The notes: generated by a model from the sequence alone, not told the origin. A DNA stretch of 64,000 nucleotides from Fibrobacter sp. UWR3 (GCF_900143055.1 NZ_FRCW01000003.1:124001-188000), one strand, 5' to 3'; counted from the first letter of the stretch, positions 49,414 to 58,570 are shown. Made by a program: numbers and translations.

Positions 49414-51333
49414 CTACTCGAAATCGTACATGCTGTTGTACGTATTCTCAAGAACCTCGTCTTCCTTGCTCTTGACCTCGGCCTTCTTCTCTTCGGGCTT
49501 CTTCGCAAGCGACTCGTAATACTGCGCCGAAAGCCGGTCAATATGCTCAAGGCTCTGGGCTACGCGCTTGCGCAGGCGTTCCAAGTCCATCTCGGAAAGC
49601 TTGAGCCGCGTATTCAAGACGCTCGCCGCCTGCTGGCCCCAGCGGGTACGGCCATGCTTGTCGCGCAGTACCCTGTAAACCGCCGCAGCACTGTCCAGGC
49701 GTTCGGGGTTCATCTGGAAATAGATTGCCTTCATGTAGAGCGCCTGTATGCCGGCCTCCGTCTCGGGATACTGCTGGTACAGGCTATCGAACACATAGAA
49801 AGCAGTCGCATACGCGGTATCCACAAGTTCCATCTGGTCAAGCGGCATTTCCGAGGCAATCGTCCACAGGCTTTCCGCACGCATGTACATCTCGCGCGCC
49901 TCGTCGTCGGGAGTCTTCACCGTCACCTTCATACCTAGGTTCACCTGCGCCTGCTTCGCGTACTCGGTGTTCGGGAACTTCTCGATAACTTCCTTGTAGA
50001 GTTCCTCGGCCGTATCGACGTCGCCCTTGAACTCGTCGTAGATAAACGCCCTCGCATACGATGCTCGCAACACCTTCGCGGAATCGTCCGTGCTCTCAAT
50101 AATGTTCGTGAGGCGCGCAATCGCGCTGTCCACTTCCGAAAGCTTGAAAAGGAACAGTTCCGCAATCTGGAATTCCGTACCGAAGAAGCGGTCCATGTTC
50201 GGAATGGAATCCTTCTTCATATCGTCGCTCTGCCCGCGCAGGGCAATAAGCCTCCGCAAGGCATCCCTGCGTTCACGGCTTTTCTTCGCCCATTCCGAAA
50301 TGCTCCTCGAAACAAAGCTCGAGTCGTAGTAGACAATCGCCTTCTCGTAGTCGAGCGTCTTGTTCTGCTCGTAGTCGCCCAGGTTGTAGTAACTGCGCGA
50401 GGCAGCCGTCGAACGCGGGTATTCCGTATTCACCTTCTGGAAAATCACGAACGCATCCGGGTAGCGCCCTCCCATCAAGGTAGCCTCGCCTATGCGCACC
50501 AGGTATTCCGCCTTCTTGGATTCGTACTCGGGATTCTTGTAGAGTTCCTTGTACTCGTCGGCGCCCTTCAAAAACTCCTGCTTGTTGATAAGGCATTCCG
50601 CCGCCTGCTCGCCCGCAGTCTGGCGTTCGCGCACGTTCAGCAGTTCGATTTCCTTTGCCTTGTAATGCTCGCGGGCCTTGTCCCAGTTTTCTTTCTTGTA
50701 GTAGAGCCCCGCCAGCCGGAAATGCGCCTTGCCCTTCATGAAGGGCGTTCCCGCAGTATCGGCAAGCACGGCCTCGAGAGCCTCGATGGCCTGGTCCGGG
50801 TGTTCGGACTGCTCGTCCAGCAGGGAAAGCAGGTTCAGGCCCTGAAAATAGTACGGGTGGTTCTTGTCCGAAATTACGGGCTCGAGCGCAAAGCGGCTGA
50901 TGTTGTATTCAAGATTCCTGTAAAGGCAGTAGGCGCGCTGGTATTCCACGGTACGCATGGAGTCGTGATCGGCAAAATAGCGTTCGAACTCGTCGTACTT
51001 GATAATCGCCTTGCCCCATTCGCCCTTGTGCCGGAAGGATTCGCCGATAAGGAACACGGCCTCGGCGGTACGCTTCTTGTTCTTGGGGAAGCGTTCGAGC
51101 ACGCGGGAGCCCTTCTCGATAACCTTGTCGTACTTCTGGCGTTCCTCGCTGGAAGGCGACGAAGCCTCCGCATCGGGCACGCTGTCGAGACGCGCGGTGC
51201 GCATCTCGCCCGCCTCGTCGTACAGGCGTTCCGCATTGAACATATGGTTCAGGTACGCACAGCAGGTGCAGCCCTCGAACAGGAAGGCTGCTAAAGCAAG
51301 CAGGGCATACGCCATGTAGCGGGTGCGGAACAT
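49414..51333 (-). CDS. TPR-rich lipoprotein
   Basis: 639 residues. Lipobox FEGC (about residue 22). The remainder is built from tetratricopeptide-like helix pairs (YDKVIEKGSRVLERFPKNKKRTAEAVFLIGESFRHKGEWGKAIIKYDEFERYFAD; AQVNLGMKVTVKTPDDEAREMYMRAESLWTI; and others). The overall form recalls BamD/YbgF-like TPR lipoproteins that hold envelope complexes, but no family assignment is certain. It shares the minus-strand run with a second TPR protein and the sigma factor. The intergenic space upstream contains a facing pair of ATGTGGG-type heptamer arrays. Confidence 0.85.
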   Translation of the reverse strand: MFRTRYMAYALLALAAFLFEGCTCCAYLNHMFNAERLYDEAGEMRTARLDSVPDAEASSPSSEERQKYDKVIEKGSRVLERFPKNKKRTAEAVFLIGESFRHKGEWGKAIIKYDEFERYFADHDSMRTVEYQRAYCLYRNLEYNISRFALEPVISDKNHPYYFQGLNLLSLLDEQSEHPDQAIEALEAVLADTAGTPFMKGKAHFRLAGLYYKKENWDKAREHYKAKEIELLNVRERQTAGEQAAECLINKQEFLKGADEYKELYKNPEYESKKAEYLVRIGEATLMGGRYPDAFVIFQKVNTEYPRSTAASRSYYNLGDYEQNKTLDYEKAIVYYDSSFVSRSISEWAKKSRERRDALRRLIALRGQSDDMKKDSIPNMDRFFGTEFQIAELFLFKLSEVDSAIARLTNIIESTDDSAKVLRASYARAFIYDEFKGDVDTAEELYKEVIEKFPNTEYAKQAQVNLGMKVTVKTPDDEAREMYMRAESLWTIASEMPLDQMELVDTAYATAFYVFDSLYQQYPETEAGIQALYMKAIYFQMNPERLDSAAAVYRVLRDKHGRTRWGQQAASVLNTRLKLSEMDLERLRKRVAQSLEHIDRLSAQYYESLAKKPEEKKAEVKSKEDEVLENTYNSMYDFE

Positions 51334-51369
51334 GGGAATAAAGATACAAAAAGTAGGGAGCGGGAAACA

Positions 51370-51452
51370 GACCCTAATTAAGAAATGTGGGATGTAAGAT
51401 GTGGGATGTGTAATTAACCATCACACATCACACATTCCACATTACACATTTT
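51370..51452. repeat. Facing ATGTGGG/ATGTGTA heptamer arrays
   Basis: GAAATGTGGGATGTAAGATG-type units run forward to about 51414, then CATCACACATCACACATTCC-type units run in reverse to 51449, so the segment can fold into a long imperfect hairpin. Confidence 0.7.
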
Positions 51453-51455
51453 ACT

Positions 51456-53171
51456 CTAGAATTCTTTCAGGTACGGGATGTAGTCGCAAAGCTTGAGGCC
51501 AGGCGGGAGCGCCGTCTTGTCGAAACGGACCATGCGGACTTCGGCGGGCTTGCCCACCACGCGGGCGAGAATCTCGAAGTTGTCCTGCGTTTCCCACACG
51601 GCGGCATCCAGGACGGTGCTATCGCCGCAATCGGTTTCGCCGGTGCTGCTCCCGATGCCGGAAATACGCGAGTTCTGCTTCAGGAGGCGCGTAAAGACTT
51701 CGGGCGCCATTCCCATGTGGTTCGACTTTGCAGAAGAATCGAACACCACCACGTGCACCTCGCGGAAATGATTCAGCGAGTCGAACACGATGGTGTACGT
51801 ATGCTTGTAGGGCGCCTCGTAGAACGATTCCTGCCACACGTTGGTACGGATGGGTCTGAAGTTCCCGATGGCATATTTCTTGAAGAATTCGCCCGGGGTA
51901 GCGCCATAGCGGACAAGGTAATGTCCGAGCATCGTCGTGAAGTCGTGCTCCTTCGTGGGGAGGTTTGCCCCCTTGATGCTGTCGAGGGCGCGGTTCAGGT
52001 TTGCGGCAAGCCCGTCTGCCGCAGAAACAGGGGCGGGTTTCGTGACGTTCGCTTCCTGGATGCGCAGGCGAATATCCGGATATTCGGGATCTGCCTTGAG
52101 GATTTCCTGGAACTGGATGCGGGCTCGGTCGAACTCGCGCCCCTTCAGGTAGGCAAGCCCGAGCGCCTCGCGCAGCGGGAGATTCTCGGGGTAGCGATCC
52201 ACGAGCGGCATCAGGATATCTACCGCCATCTGGGCGCGGTCGCGCGGAGTGAGGTTCACGGAAGCGCCTGCACCCGGCGGGGACTTTTCACCGAGGGTCG
52301 CTTGCGCCTCGGAAGCCTTGCGGAAATCCGGATTGAACGCGAGCATGCGCTGGTATATCTTGTCGGCGGCATCGAAATGCCCGCGATATTCGGCGAGGTA
52401 GCCCTGCAGCAGGTGTAGTTCCATATCGACCGGGAACTGCGTGAGCGCATATTCCACGAGGGCGGAGCAACTGTCCAGCAGGCCCTGGTCGTGATAGAGT
52501 TTCGCCATAATCTCGTAGGCACGCGGGTCCGCACCCACAGAGAGGCTTATCGCCGTGCGGCCCTCCACGGAAGCCTGCGCGAGCCTGCCTTCCTGAAGGA
52601 GGAGGCGGGCCAGCCACAAACGCGCATCGTAAAGTGCAGGGGCCTTCTCGACCGCGACCTGCGCGAGCTGTTGCGCAAGTGTCGGGTTCGACATGCGGTA
52701 GGCGAGCCTACTCTCGATATACCTCGCCACGCCCGTATTCAAGAACCTGTTCTGGAGCATGTCGGCAAACTGCTTCATGCGGAACTCGTCGCGGTCAGAC
52801 AGCGAATCCATTTCGAACAAAGTATTAAGTTCCTCCCACTGGACTTTCAGGACGTCCGGGTAGATCATGACAATCGCTTCGAAAATTTCGACAGCCGCCT
52901 GGTAGTTGCCGCTGCGGGAAAGTTCCACCGCACGGCGCAGTTCGGCCTGGGTCTGCACCGGGAGCGAAGACAGTCCCGCATCGAAATCGGGGGTATCGCC
53001 ACGCACGACCGACGTGCCGGCCGGGAGCCCGAACGGCACCGCCTCGACAGAAACCCTCGTCGGGCCGAATTCATCGTACAGTCTAAAGCCGCCAAGTGCA
53101 AGGAGGGCTCCGCAGCAAACTGCCAGGAACCAGTACGCGGCCTTACGGGCCGATGCCGATGATCGAGACAT
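51456..53171 (-). CDS. TPR-containing membrane-anchored protein
   Basis: 571 residues. One N-terminal hydrophobic segment (AAYWFLAVCCGALLALGGF, about residues 11-29) anchors or exports it. TPR-like repeats occupy residues ~75-400 (AELRRAVELSRSGNYQAAVEIFEAIVMIYPD; PALYDARLWLARLLLQEGRLAQASVEGRTA; LREALGLAYLKGREFDRARIQFQEILKADPEY). The C-terminal ~180 residues are a separate mixed fold with no recognised family, including FKKYAIGNFRPIRTNVWQESF. The start codon shares one base with the stop of the sigma-factor gene (TAATG), so the two are translationally coupled. Confidence 0.85.
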   Translation of the reverse strand: MSRSSASARKAAYWFLAVCCGALLALGGFRLYDEFGPTRVSVEAVPFGLPAGTSVVRGDTPDFDAGLSSLPVQTQAELRRAVELSRSGNYQAAVEIFEAIVMIYPDVLKVQWEELNTLFEMDSLSDRDEFRMKQFADMLQNRFLNTGVARYIESRLAYRMSNPTLAQQLAQVAVEKAPALYDARLWLARLLLQEGRLAQASVEGRTAISLSVGADPRAYEIMAKLYHDQGLLDSCSALVEYALTQFPVDMELHLLQGYLAEYRGHFDAADKIYQRMLAFNPDFRKASEAQATLGEKSPPGAGASVNLTPRDRAQMAVDILMPLVDRYPENLPLREALGLAYLKGREFDRARIQFQEILKADPEYPDIRLRIQEANVTKPAPVSAADGLAANLNRALDSIKGANLPTKEHDFTTMLGHYLVRYGATPGEFFKKYAIGNFRPIRTNVWQESFYEAPYKHTYTIVFDSLNHFREVHVVVFDSSAKSNHMGMAPEVFTRLLKQNSRISGIGSSTGETDCGDSTVLDAAVWETQDNFEILARVVGKPAEVRMVRFDKTALPPGLKLCDYIPYLKEF

Positions 53172-54019
53172 TAAAGCTCCAGGAAGTCAGCGAGTTTTTC
53201 TTTGTGTTCCTTGCTCTTCTGCAAGCGACGCAAGGTCTTGTTCTTGATCTGGCGGACGCGTTCGCGGCTTAGGCGCAGGTCTTCGCCAATATCCTTGAGG
53301 GTCGTATCTTCCACGGTGTCGAGACCGTAGAACATGCGCAAAATTTCTTCTTCGCGACGCGGGAGCGAGGCGAGCGTTTCCTGGATGAGCTTCTTGCGCT
53401 CTTCCTTCTCCATGTCGTCGTCCTGGTTGCCGTCGGTACCGAGCACGTCCATGAGCGTACTTACCGAGTCGGCGCTGCCGCCACCGACATCGTCACCAAT
53501 CGGGGCGTCGAGCGAGATATCGACGATCTTTTCCATGACCTCGACGATATCCTTTTCGAACGGGGCAAATTCTTCCATGGAGATAGTCTTGTCGTAGTCG
53601 CCGCCGTTGAGCATGAGCGCTCGCTTGAAGCGGTTTACCAGGGCAAGCTTGTTGGGCGGGATGCGGACCGAGCCCACCTGTTCAAACAGGGCCTTCTGGA
53701 TAGACTGACGGATCCACCACACGGCATAGGAAATGAACTTCACGTCCTTTTCCATGTCAAAACGCTTGGCCGCCTTGAAAAGACCGAGGTTGCCTTCGTT
53801 GATGAGATCGAGAAGGGCGAGGCCGCGGCCCTGGTACTTGCGGGCGACGCTGACCACGAAGCGGAGATTGCCGCGAATGAGCCGCTGGAGGGCCGACTTG
53901 CGGATTTCTTCACTCTCGTCCGACCGGATAATCGTCAACAAGGCCATCTCCTCCTGCGGGGAGAGGGTCGGGTAGCGATTTAAGTCGCGAAAATAAAGCG
54001 CTTCGTTAAAATCACTCAT
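53171..54019 (-). CDS. rpoD: RNA polymerase sigma factor, short RpoD/SigA type
   Basis: 282 residues. Region 1.2 (YFRDLNRYPTLSPQEEMALL), region 2 with NLRFVVSVARKYQGRGLALLDLINEGNLGLFKAAKRFDMEKDVKFISYAVWWIRQSIQKAL, region 3 (VRIPPNKLALVNRFKRAL) and region 4 with the -35-binding helix EDTTLKDIGEDLRLSRERVRQIKNKTLRRL. Region 1.1 and the long non-conserved region are missing, as in Bacteroidota-type primary sigma factors. It could be the housekeeping sigma or a close paralogue. The overlap with the downstream TPR gene is unusual for a primary sigma gene. Confidence 0.9.
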   Translation of the reverse strand: MSDFNEALYFRDLNRYPTLSPQEEMALLTIIRSDESEEIRKSALQRLIRGNLRFVVSVARKYQGRGLALLDLINEGNLGLFKAAKRFDMEKDVKFISYAVWWIRQSIQKALFEQVGSVRIPPNKLALVNRFKRALMLNGGDYDKTISMEEFAPFEKDIVEVMEKIVDISLDAPIGDDVGGGSADSVSTLMDVLGTDGNQDDDMEKEERKKLIQETLASLPRREEEILRMFYGLDTVEDTTLKDIGEDLRLSRERVRQIKNKTLRRLQKSKEHKEKLADFLEL

Positions 54020-54073
54020 AAACTTTGCACCTATCTATCTTCCATAACCTTTCGGTCAAACAAATATGGTTTT

Positions 54074-54370
54074 TTACGCCTTTTTCGTCAATTCTTTCAA
54101 CTTGTCGTAAGGGTAAATTCCCGAGTTGTGACCATCACTGAAGGTTAGCCCCGCAGCATAGCGACCGATGGATTGTACCCTCTCTAACTTTATATCGGCA
54201 GGAACGGTGGAATCGTCAAGCAGTTTTTTGCCGGTATGTTCATCGACACAGAGGGCACACGGGCACGCCAGGCGAAGTTCACGTACCGAGCACGCACCTC
54301 GCGTACCGTCGTTCCACTCGAACCCAAGCTTGCCATCCTTTGTCCTGAAAATCTTCTTGGGCTGAATCAT
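54074..54370 (-). CDS. DUF971 (GBBH-like N-terminal) protein
   Basis: 98 residues. The DUF971 pattern is plain: FEWNDGTRGACSVRELRLACPCALCVDEHTG with a CxCxxC-type zinc site, LERVQSIGRYAAGLTFSDGHNSGIYPYDKL. Function unknown; in other bacteria it is often beside mrp or iron-sulfur genes, as here. Its ATG overlaps the mrp stop codon (4 bases), so the two are translated together. Confidence 0.92.
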   Translation of the reverse strand: MIQPKKIFRTKDGKLGFEWNDGTRGACSVRELRLACPCALCVDEHTGKKLLDDSTVPADIKLERVQSIGRYAAGLTFSDGHNSGIYPYDKLKELTKKA

Positions 54371-55491
54371 ACTTCTTCCTCCGGCAGTTCCGCGAACTCG
54401 TAATTGAAATTCTTGAGCACCTTGTCACCTTCGGCGGCAAACATTGATAGAGTCCGGACCGTCGCATCGGCCGCCTGCAAGAATGCCTTCGCCGATTCGG
54501 AGTTCGGGTACCGGAGCACGGCCGGAGTTCCCTCGTCGCCGCAATCGGCAACCGCAGGTTCAAGAGGCACCTTCGCGATGAGCGGTACGCCCCAGCTTTT
54601 CGCAATGCGGTCACCGCCACCCTGGCGGAATATGTTGTGGTGCTTGCCGCACTGATCGCAAATAAAATAGCTCATGTTCTCGACGACGCCCACTACGGGT
54701 ACGCCCACGCTGTCGAACATCGCGAGCCCCTTGCGGCAGTCGGCGAGCGCCACCTCCTGCGGGGTAGTCACCACGACGGCACCCGCCATCGGGCAGTTCT
54801 GCGTGAGGGTGAGCTGTATGTCGCCCGTTCCTGGGGGGAAATCCACCAGCAGGTAGTCGAGCTTGCCCCACCGCACGTGGTGGATAAAGTGCTGGATCAT
54901 CTGCGAGACCATCGGGCCGCGCCAGATGGTCGCCTTGTCGCTGTCCGCGAACATGCACATGCTTACGATGCTGATTCCGCCCTTCGCCTCGACCGGCGCA
55001 ATCGTGTTGTCCTCGAACACCTCGGGAGCGCGGTCGATGCCGAACATGAGGCCCATGGAGGGGCCGTAAATGTCGGCGTCGAGGATACCCACGCGGGCAC
55101 CCGAGAGGCTGAGCGCCATCGCGAGGTTCGCCGTTACCGTAGACTTGCCGACGCCGCCCTTCCCGCTCGCTACCGCGACCACGTGTGCGACCTCATTGAT
55201 GTAGGACACCTTCGGTGCCTGCGCTGCGGTATTGCCCTCGCCCACGCGGCCCTGCGCGGTAAACGTCACATTCACCTCGCTTGCACCGAGGCTTTTCACG
55301 ATGGCGATGCACTGGTCCTTGAACTTGTCGCGGATGGGGCATGCGGGCGTCGTGAGCCGCAGGTCGAAACTCACCCTGTCGCCCTCTATCTTCAGGTTCT
55401 GGACAAAGTTCAGTTCCACGACATTCTTGTGCAGGTCAGGGTCCTGGACCGCCTGCAAGGCATTCAGTATGTTCTGTTCGTTCAATTGCAT
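54367..55491 (-). CDS. mrp: Mrp/ApbC-type iron-sulfur cluster carrier ATPase
   Basis: 374 residues from the ATG at 55489-55491. N-terminal MIP18/DUF59 domain (ILNALQAVQDPDLHKNVVELNFV...PACPIRDKFKDQC), then a P-loop ATPase with deviant Walker A VASGKGGVGKSTVTANLA (about residue 111), LGVLDADIYGPS-type Walker region (VGILDADIYGPSMGLM), YLLVDFPPGTGD, and the cluster-binding ICDQCGKHHNIF (CxxC). It binds and passes on [4Fe-4S] clusters. It ends in overlap with the DUF971 gene and begins two bases after the ABC protein gene. Confidence 0.95.
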   Translation of the reverse strand: MQLNEQNILNALQAVQDPDLHKNVVELNFVQNLKIEGDRVSFDLRLTTPACPIRDKFKDQCIAIVKSLGASEVNVTFTAQGRVGEGNTAAQAPKVSYINEVAHVVAVASGKGGVGKSTVTANLAMALSLSGARVGILDADIYGPSMGLMFGIDRAPEVFEDNTIAPVEAKGGISIVSMCMFADSDKATIWRGPMVSQMIQHFIHHVRWGKLDYLLVDFPPGTGDIQLTLTQNCPMAGAVVVTTPQEVALADCRKGLAMFDSVGVPVVGVVENMSYFICDQCGKHHNIFRQGGGDRIAKSWGVPLIAKVPLEPAVADCGDEGTPAVLRYPNSESAKAFLQAADATVRTLSMFAAEGDKVLKNFNYEFAELPEEEV

Positions 55492-55493
55492 AA

Positions 55494-56912
55494 TCACCCC
55501 GAGAATTTGGGCATGCGGAGGAGGTGCGTCATGCAGGGGGGCCATTCCTCTTCGTAGTGGCTCACCAGGATGATGGTCGTCTCCTTCGAAAGCAGCTGCA
55601 ACAAGTTAAAAATCTTTTCGCGGTACTCGCCCTTGAGGCCCTGCGTGGGTTCGTCGAGCAGCAGAACCTCGGGCGGGCGGATTGCCGCACGCGCCATGAG
55701 GATTACGCGCTTGTCGATGGGAGAGAGGTTGCGGTAGCGCGCCTCCACATCGTCAAAGCCCAGGTACGTAAGCCACTCCTTCGCCTTCGCGCGTTCTTCC
55801 CAAGTGGTATTTTCCGCCTTGCATAAATTCGCGGTAAAGCCCGTGCACAGCACCTCTTGCAGGTTCAAGTCCTCGCGGTACTGGAGCGCGAGCTCCGGCG
55901 AGAAGAACCCGAGTTTCGCCTTGTGGTCCCAGATGTTGAGGCCATGGCCCGGGCGCATTCCCAACAAAGTAATGTCATTCTTGTAGATTTGCGGGTGATC
56001 TGCGGTAAGCATCCCGAGGAGAGTGCTCTTGCCGGCACCGTTCTCGCCCATGACCGCCCAGTGTTCGCCCTTGCGCACCGTCCAGTTCAGGTTCTTGAGC
56101 ACCGTCGTATCGCCGAACTGTACATTGACATTCTTCAAATCGAAGAGGATTTCGCCCACCGCGTCATCAGGAAAAGCGGCATTCTCACTCTTTCGTCTTT
56201 CGTCTATCGTCTTTCGTCTAAGCTCAACAATCTCGTAATCCTTCAGTTCCGCCTTCGTAAATTTCGGCTTCGCGACTTCGGAAGGCAACTCGCCTTCATA
56301 TTGCGTGAAGGTCTTGTTCGCATACACGAACGCGGGAATTTCCGGGAGCAGTTCATCTTCGCGGGCAAGGCGCACGGCAACTTTCAGGCCCGGGCGCCTG
56401 CAGAGTTCCACCACGCTTGCGGCAAGGTGCCTGCGGTACTCCGGATCTAGCCCTCCGAACAAATCATTGAAGTAGACCCATTCCGGGTTTTCCATCCACA
56501 TGCGGGCAAGCAACACACGGCGCAGTTCCCCGTTCGAGAGGCTAAGCAGTTTGCGGTTGAGAAATTCCTCGGAAAGGTCAGCAATCTTCAAGGCTTCTTC
56601 CAGCTTGTCCGGGTCCGTCTCCGGCCATGCCATGTCATCGATGTAGCGGTCCGTCTGCAAGAAGAATTTCTTTTTCAACAGCAGGTGACGCACCAGCGGG
56701 GCTTCCTCGTCGTGCAGGCTGATGAATCGCTGCTGGAAAAACGGAGCCAGCGCATGCTGGATTTTCCGCTGCATCGCTTCCGACATCGTGGAAACATTCT
56801 TCCGCTGGTTCAAAAAATGAGTAATGACCCGGTCAAGGTCCTCCCCCTCGGTGCTGAAAATCTGCACCTGCGGGAACATCTCAATCAGAGCTTCAAAACG
56901 CTTGAATTCCAT
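55494..56912 (-). CDS. ModF-like double ABC ATPase with degenerate N-terminal half
   Basis: 472 residues. The C-terminal ATPase is intact at Walker A (MGENGAGKSTLLGMLTADHPQIYKNDITLLG, about residue 296) and Walker B (VLLLDEPTQGLKG), but its signature reads LSPIDKR where LSxGQxR is usual. The N-terminal half begins after the place where Walker A should be; it keeps the signature LSNGELRRVLLARM, while Walker B is VYFNDLFGGLD. Relatives are ModF/PhrA-type proteins. The linker contains LRRKTIDERRKSE, coded by a GACGAAAGA-type repeat. It shares a message with mrp. Confidence 0.85.
   Translation of the reverse strand: MEFKRFEALIEMFPQVQIFSTEGEDLDRVITHFLNQRKNVSTMSEAMQRKIQHALAPFFQQRFISLHDEEAPLVRHLLLKKKFFLQTDRYIDDMAWPETDPDKLEEALKIADLSEEFLNRKLLSLSNGELRRVLLARMWMENPEWVYFNDLFGGLDPEYRRHLAASVVELCRRPGLKVAVRLAREDELLPEIPAFVYANKTFTQYEGELPSEVAKPKFTKAELKDYEIVELRRKTIDERRKSENAAFPDDAVGEILFDLKNVNVQFGDTTVLKNLNWTVRKGEHWAVMGENGAGKSTLLGMLTADHPQIYKNDITLLGMRPGHGLNIWDHKAKLGFFSPELALQYREDLNLQEVLCTGFTANLCKAENTTWEERAKAKEWLTYLGFDDVEARYRNLSPIDKRVILMARAAIRPPEVLLLDEPTQGLKGEYREKIFNLLQLLSKETTIILVSHYEEEWPPCMTHLLRMPKFSG
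56190..56222. repeat. GACGAAAGA-type repeat inside a coding region
   Basis: CTTTCGTCTTTCGTCTATCGTCTTTCGTCTAAG on the plus strand is the reverse complement of the spacer repeat at 39673-39712. It encodes the linker of the ModF-like protein. Confidence 0.85.
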
Positions 56913-56948
56913 ATATACAAAGATAGAAAATGAGACAAGAGAGGGTTA

Positions 56949-56989
56949 ATCAAAAAACCTCCCCGGCCGTAAAGCCAGGAAGGTTATTG
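56949..56989 (-). terminator. Terminator after the esterase
   Basis: On the minus strand AACCTTCCTGGC-TTTAC-GGCCGGGGAGGTT followed by TTTTG: an imperfect stem 22 bases after the stop. Confidence 0.65.
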
Positions 56990-57010
56990 GAGTGTGGATG
57001 TGTGAACTTT

Positions 57011-58453
57011 CTAGAACTTGCTGAAGAATTCCCATGTGGCCTGCGGAACCCAGGACTTGTTCTGACCAGGATCCTTGTGGTCCCAGATGTGGCCGCCATT
57101 CTGCGTGCACCAACGGACCGGGAAGCGTTCTTCAACTGTCGTGTAATCGTAGCAGACGTGCGGACCACTGCCACCGTATTCCTGAGCCTTTTCATTCTTG
57201 GCCTTGCCGTTTTCGGAGTTGAGTTCCAGGATGATGTCACGAGCGGCGCGACCCATTTCAGGGCGGCAAAGGTCATCTTGCAGGCCGAGCACGCCCATCC
57301 AGCCGATGCCCATCTTCTTGCGCTGCGGGAGCCAGATGTTGCGTTCTGCAGTCTCGTACACGGCAACTGCACGGAGCACATCCTGGTGGTTCCAGGAAAG
57401 GCCGTTACTGAACATAGAACCGTAGCTGAAGCCCGTAGAGAACACGCGGCTCGAGTCAATGCAAAGATTGCTCTGCAAATCGGCCAGGAGTTCATCGAAG
57501 AGCAGGTAGTCATCCTGACCCCACGGGGCCTGATTTCCGTTGCCTTCGGGAGCGACATAGATGGCAGTCTTCTGGGTATCAAGCGGCTTGAGGCCATAGT
57601 AGCCTTCCTGCTGCACACCACCGGCCCAGCCGCCCATGCAGTGCATGCCGAAAATGAGCTTGTACGGTTTCTTGTTGTCGTAATTGTCAGGAATGTCGAT
57701 ACGGATGGTACGCTTGCCCTTGCTCCACTGGAATTCGTAACTGCCGTTCTTCACGCGGTTCCAGGTCTTGCCGCAACCACGTGTGGGCACCGGATCGTTC
57801 TTGAGGCCCCAACCGTAGGCATACTGCGGCTGAGCGACCTTCTTCTTGAGCGTGAGCGTGAGGTTGGTATCAAGGTTGTAGAGTTTCACGCTGAGCGTGT
57901 CGAAACCATCCTTGACGACGCGCAAGATATCGGAGTTGTCAATCTTGAGGAGAGCCTTTGCGGAAGTCTTGTCACCGAAGGAGGCGTTAAAACTTCCATC
58001 GGCGGTGAACTTGAAATTCTGCTGGGCGCTCCCCACGCGGACGCGGGCGAAATACGTACCGTGCGCCTTCACGGAAGCCTTCATGTCGACAGAACCCGTA
58101 CCGTACAGGGTTTCGTTGAGCAGGCGGTTGCCCACCATGTCGAAAATCTGCACCTGCACCGGAGCGCTGGAACTCTGCGAGTACGAAAGCACGCCGTTAT
58201 TCACGGACAGGGAACCAACCATACCGGAGTTCGCCATTGTCAGGGCCTGCGGGTCTTCCCCTTGGAAGGAGAACACGCCATCGGCATCCGTCTTTGTACT
58301 GAGTTTCTTCTGGACAAGGGTAACGTCAGCGTCCTGGACAGCCGCCCCACTTTCGTCTTTCACCTTGCCTGTAAGGGTAAATGCATTTGCCGCAATGGCA
58401 GAAATAGCCATGGCGACGCCGAAGGACACACCTGTCCATAGAGTATGTTTCAT
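57011..58453 (-). CDS. Secreted CE1-like esterase with N-terminal regulatory-like and sorting-like modules
   Basis: 480 residues from the ATG at 58451-58453 (AAGGAG nine bases upstream). Signal peptide MKHTLWTGVSFGVAMAISAIAANA-FT. Residues ~24-80 are a carboxypeptidase-regulatory-like fold (GKVKDESGAAVQDADVTLVQ). Next comes VQIFDMVGNRLLNE with GTYFARVRVG, like a type IX sorting domain but internal. The esterase occupies residues ~215-480: LIFGMHCMGG, VAPEGNG, the nucleophile GFSYGSMFS (Ser about residue 338) and the late His in NGGHIWDHKDPG. It resembles PHB-depolymerase/feruloyl or acetyl esterases and probably removes esters from plant polysaccharide. It lies downstream of the pectate lyase on the same strand. 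Confidence 0.85.
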   Translation of the reverse strand: MKHTLWTGVSFGVAMAISAIAANAFTLTGKVKDESGAAVQDADVTLVQKKLSTKTDADGVFSFQGEDPQALTMANSGMVGSLSVNNGVLSYSQSSSAPVQVQIFDMVGNRLLNETLYGTGSVDMKASVKAHGTYFARVRVGSAQQNFKFTADGSFNASFGDKTSAKALLKIDNSDILRVVKDGFDTLSVKLYNLDTNLTLTLKKKVAQPQYAYGWGLKNDPVPTRGCGKTWNRVKNGSYEFQWSKGKRTIRIDIPDNYDNKKPYKLIFGMHCMGGWAGGVQQEGYYGLKPLDTQKTAIYVAPEGNGNQAPWGQDDYLLFDELLADLQSNLCIDSSRVFSTGFSYGSMFSNGLSWNHQDVLRAVAVYETAERNIWLPQRKKMGIGWMGVLGLQDDLCRPEMGRAARDIILELNSENGKAKNEKAQEYGGSGPHVCYDYTTVEERFPVRWCTQNGGHIWDHKDPGQNKSWVPQATWEFFSKF

Positions 58454-58570
58454 ACCAAACACTCCTTTAGAGTAACACCTGGTACCAAAACTACCCTATT
58501 CCAAGTGACATCGCTCACATGGAAATTCAAATTCCGTGGACAATAAGTCCACAACCAAACGTTTACAAAG

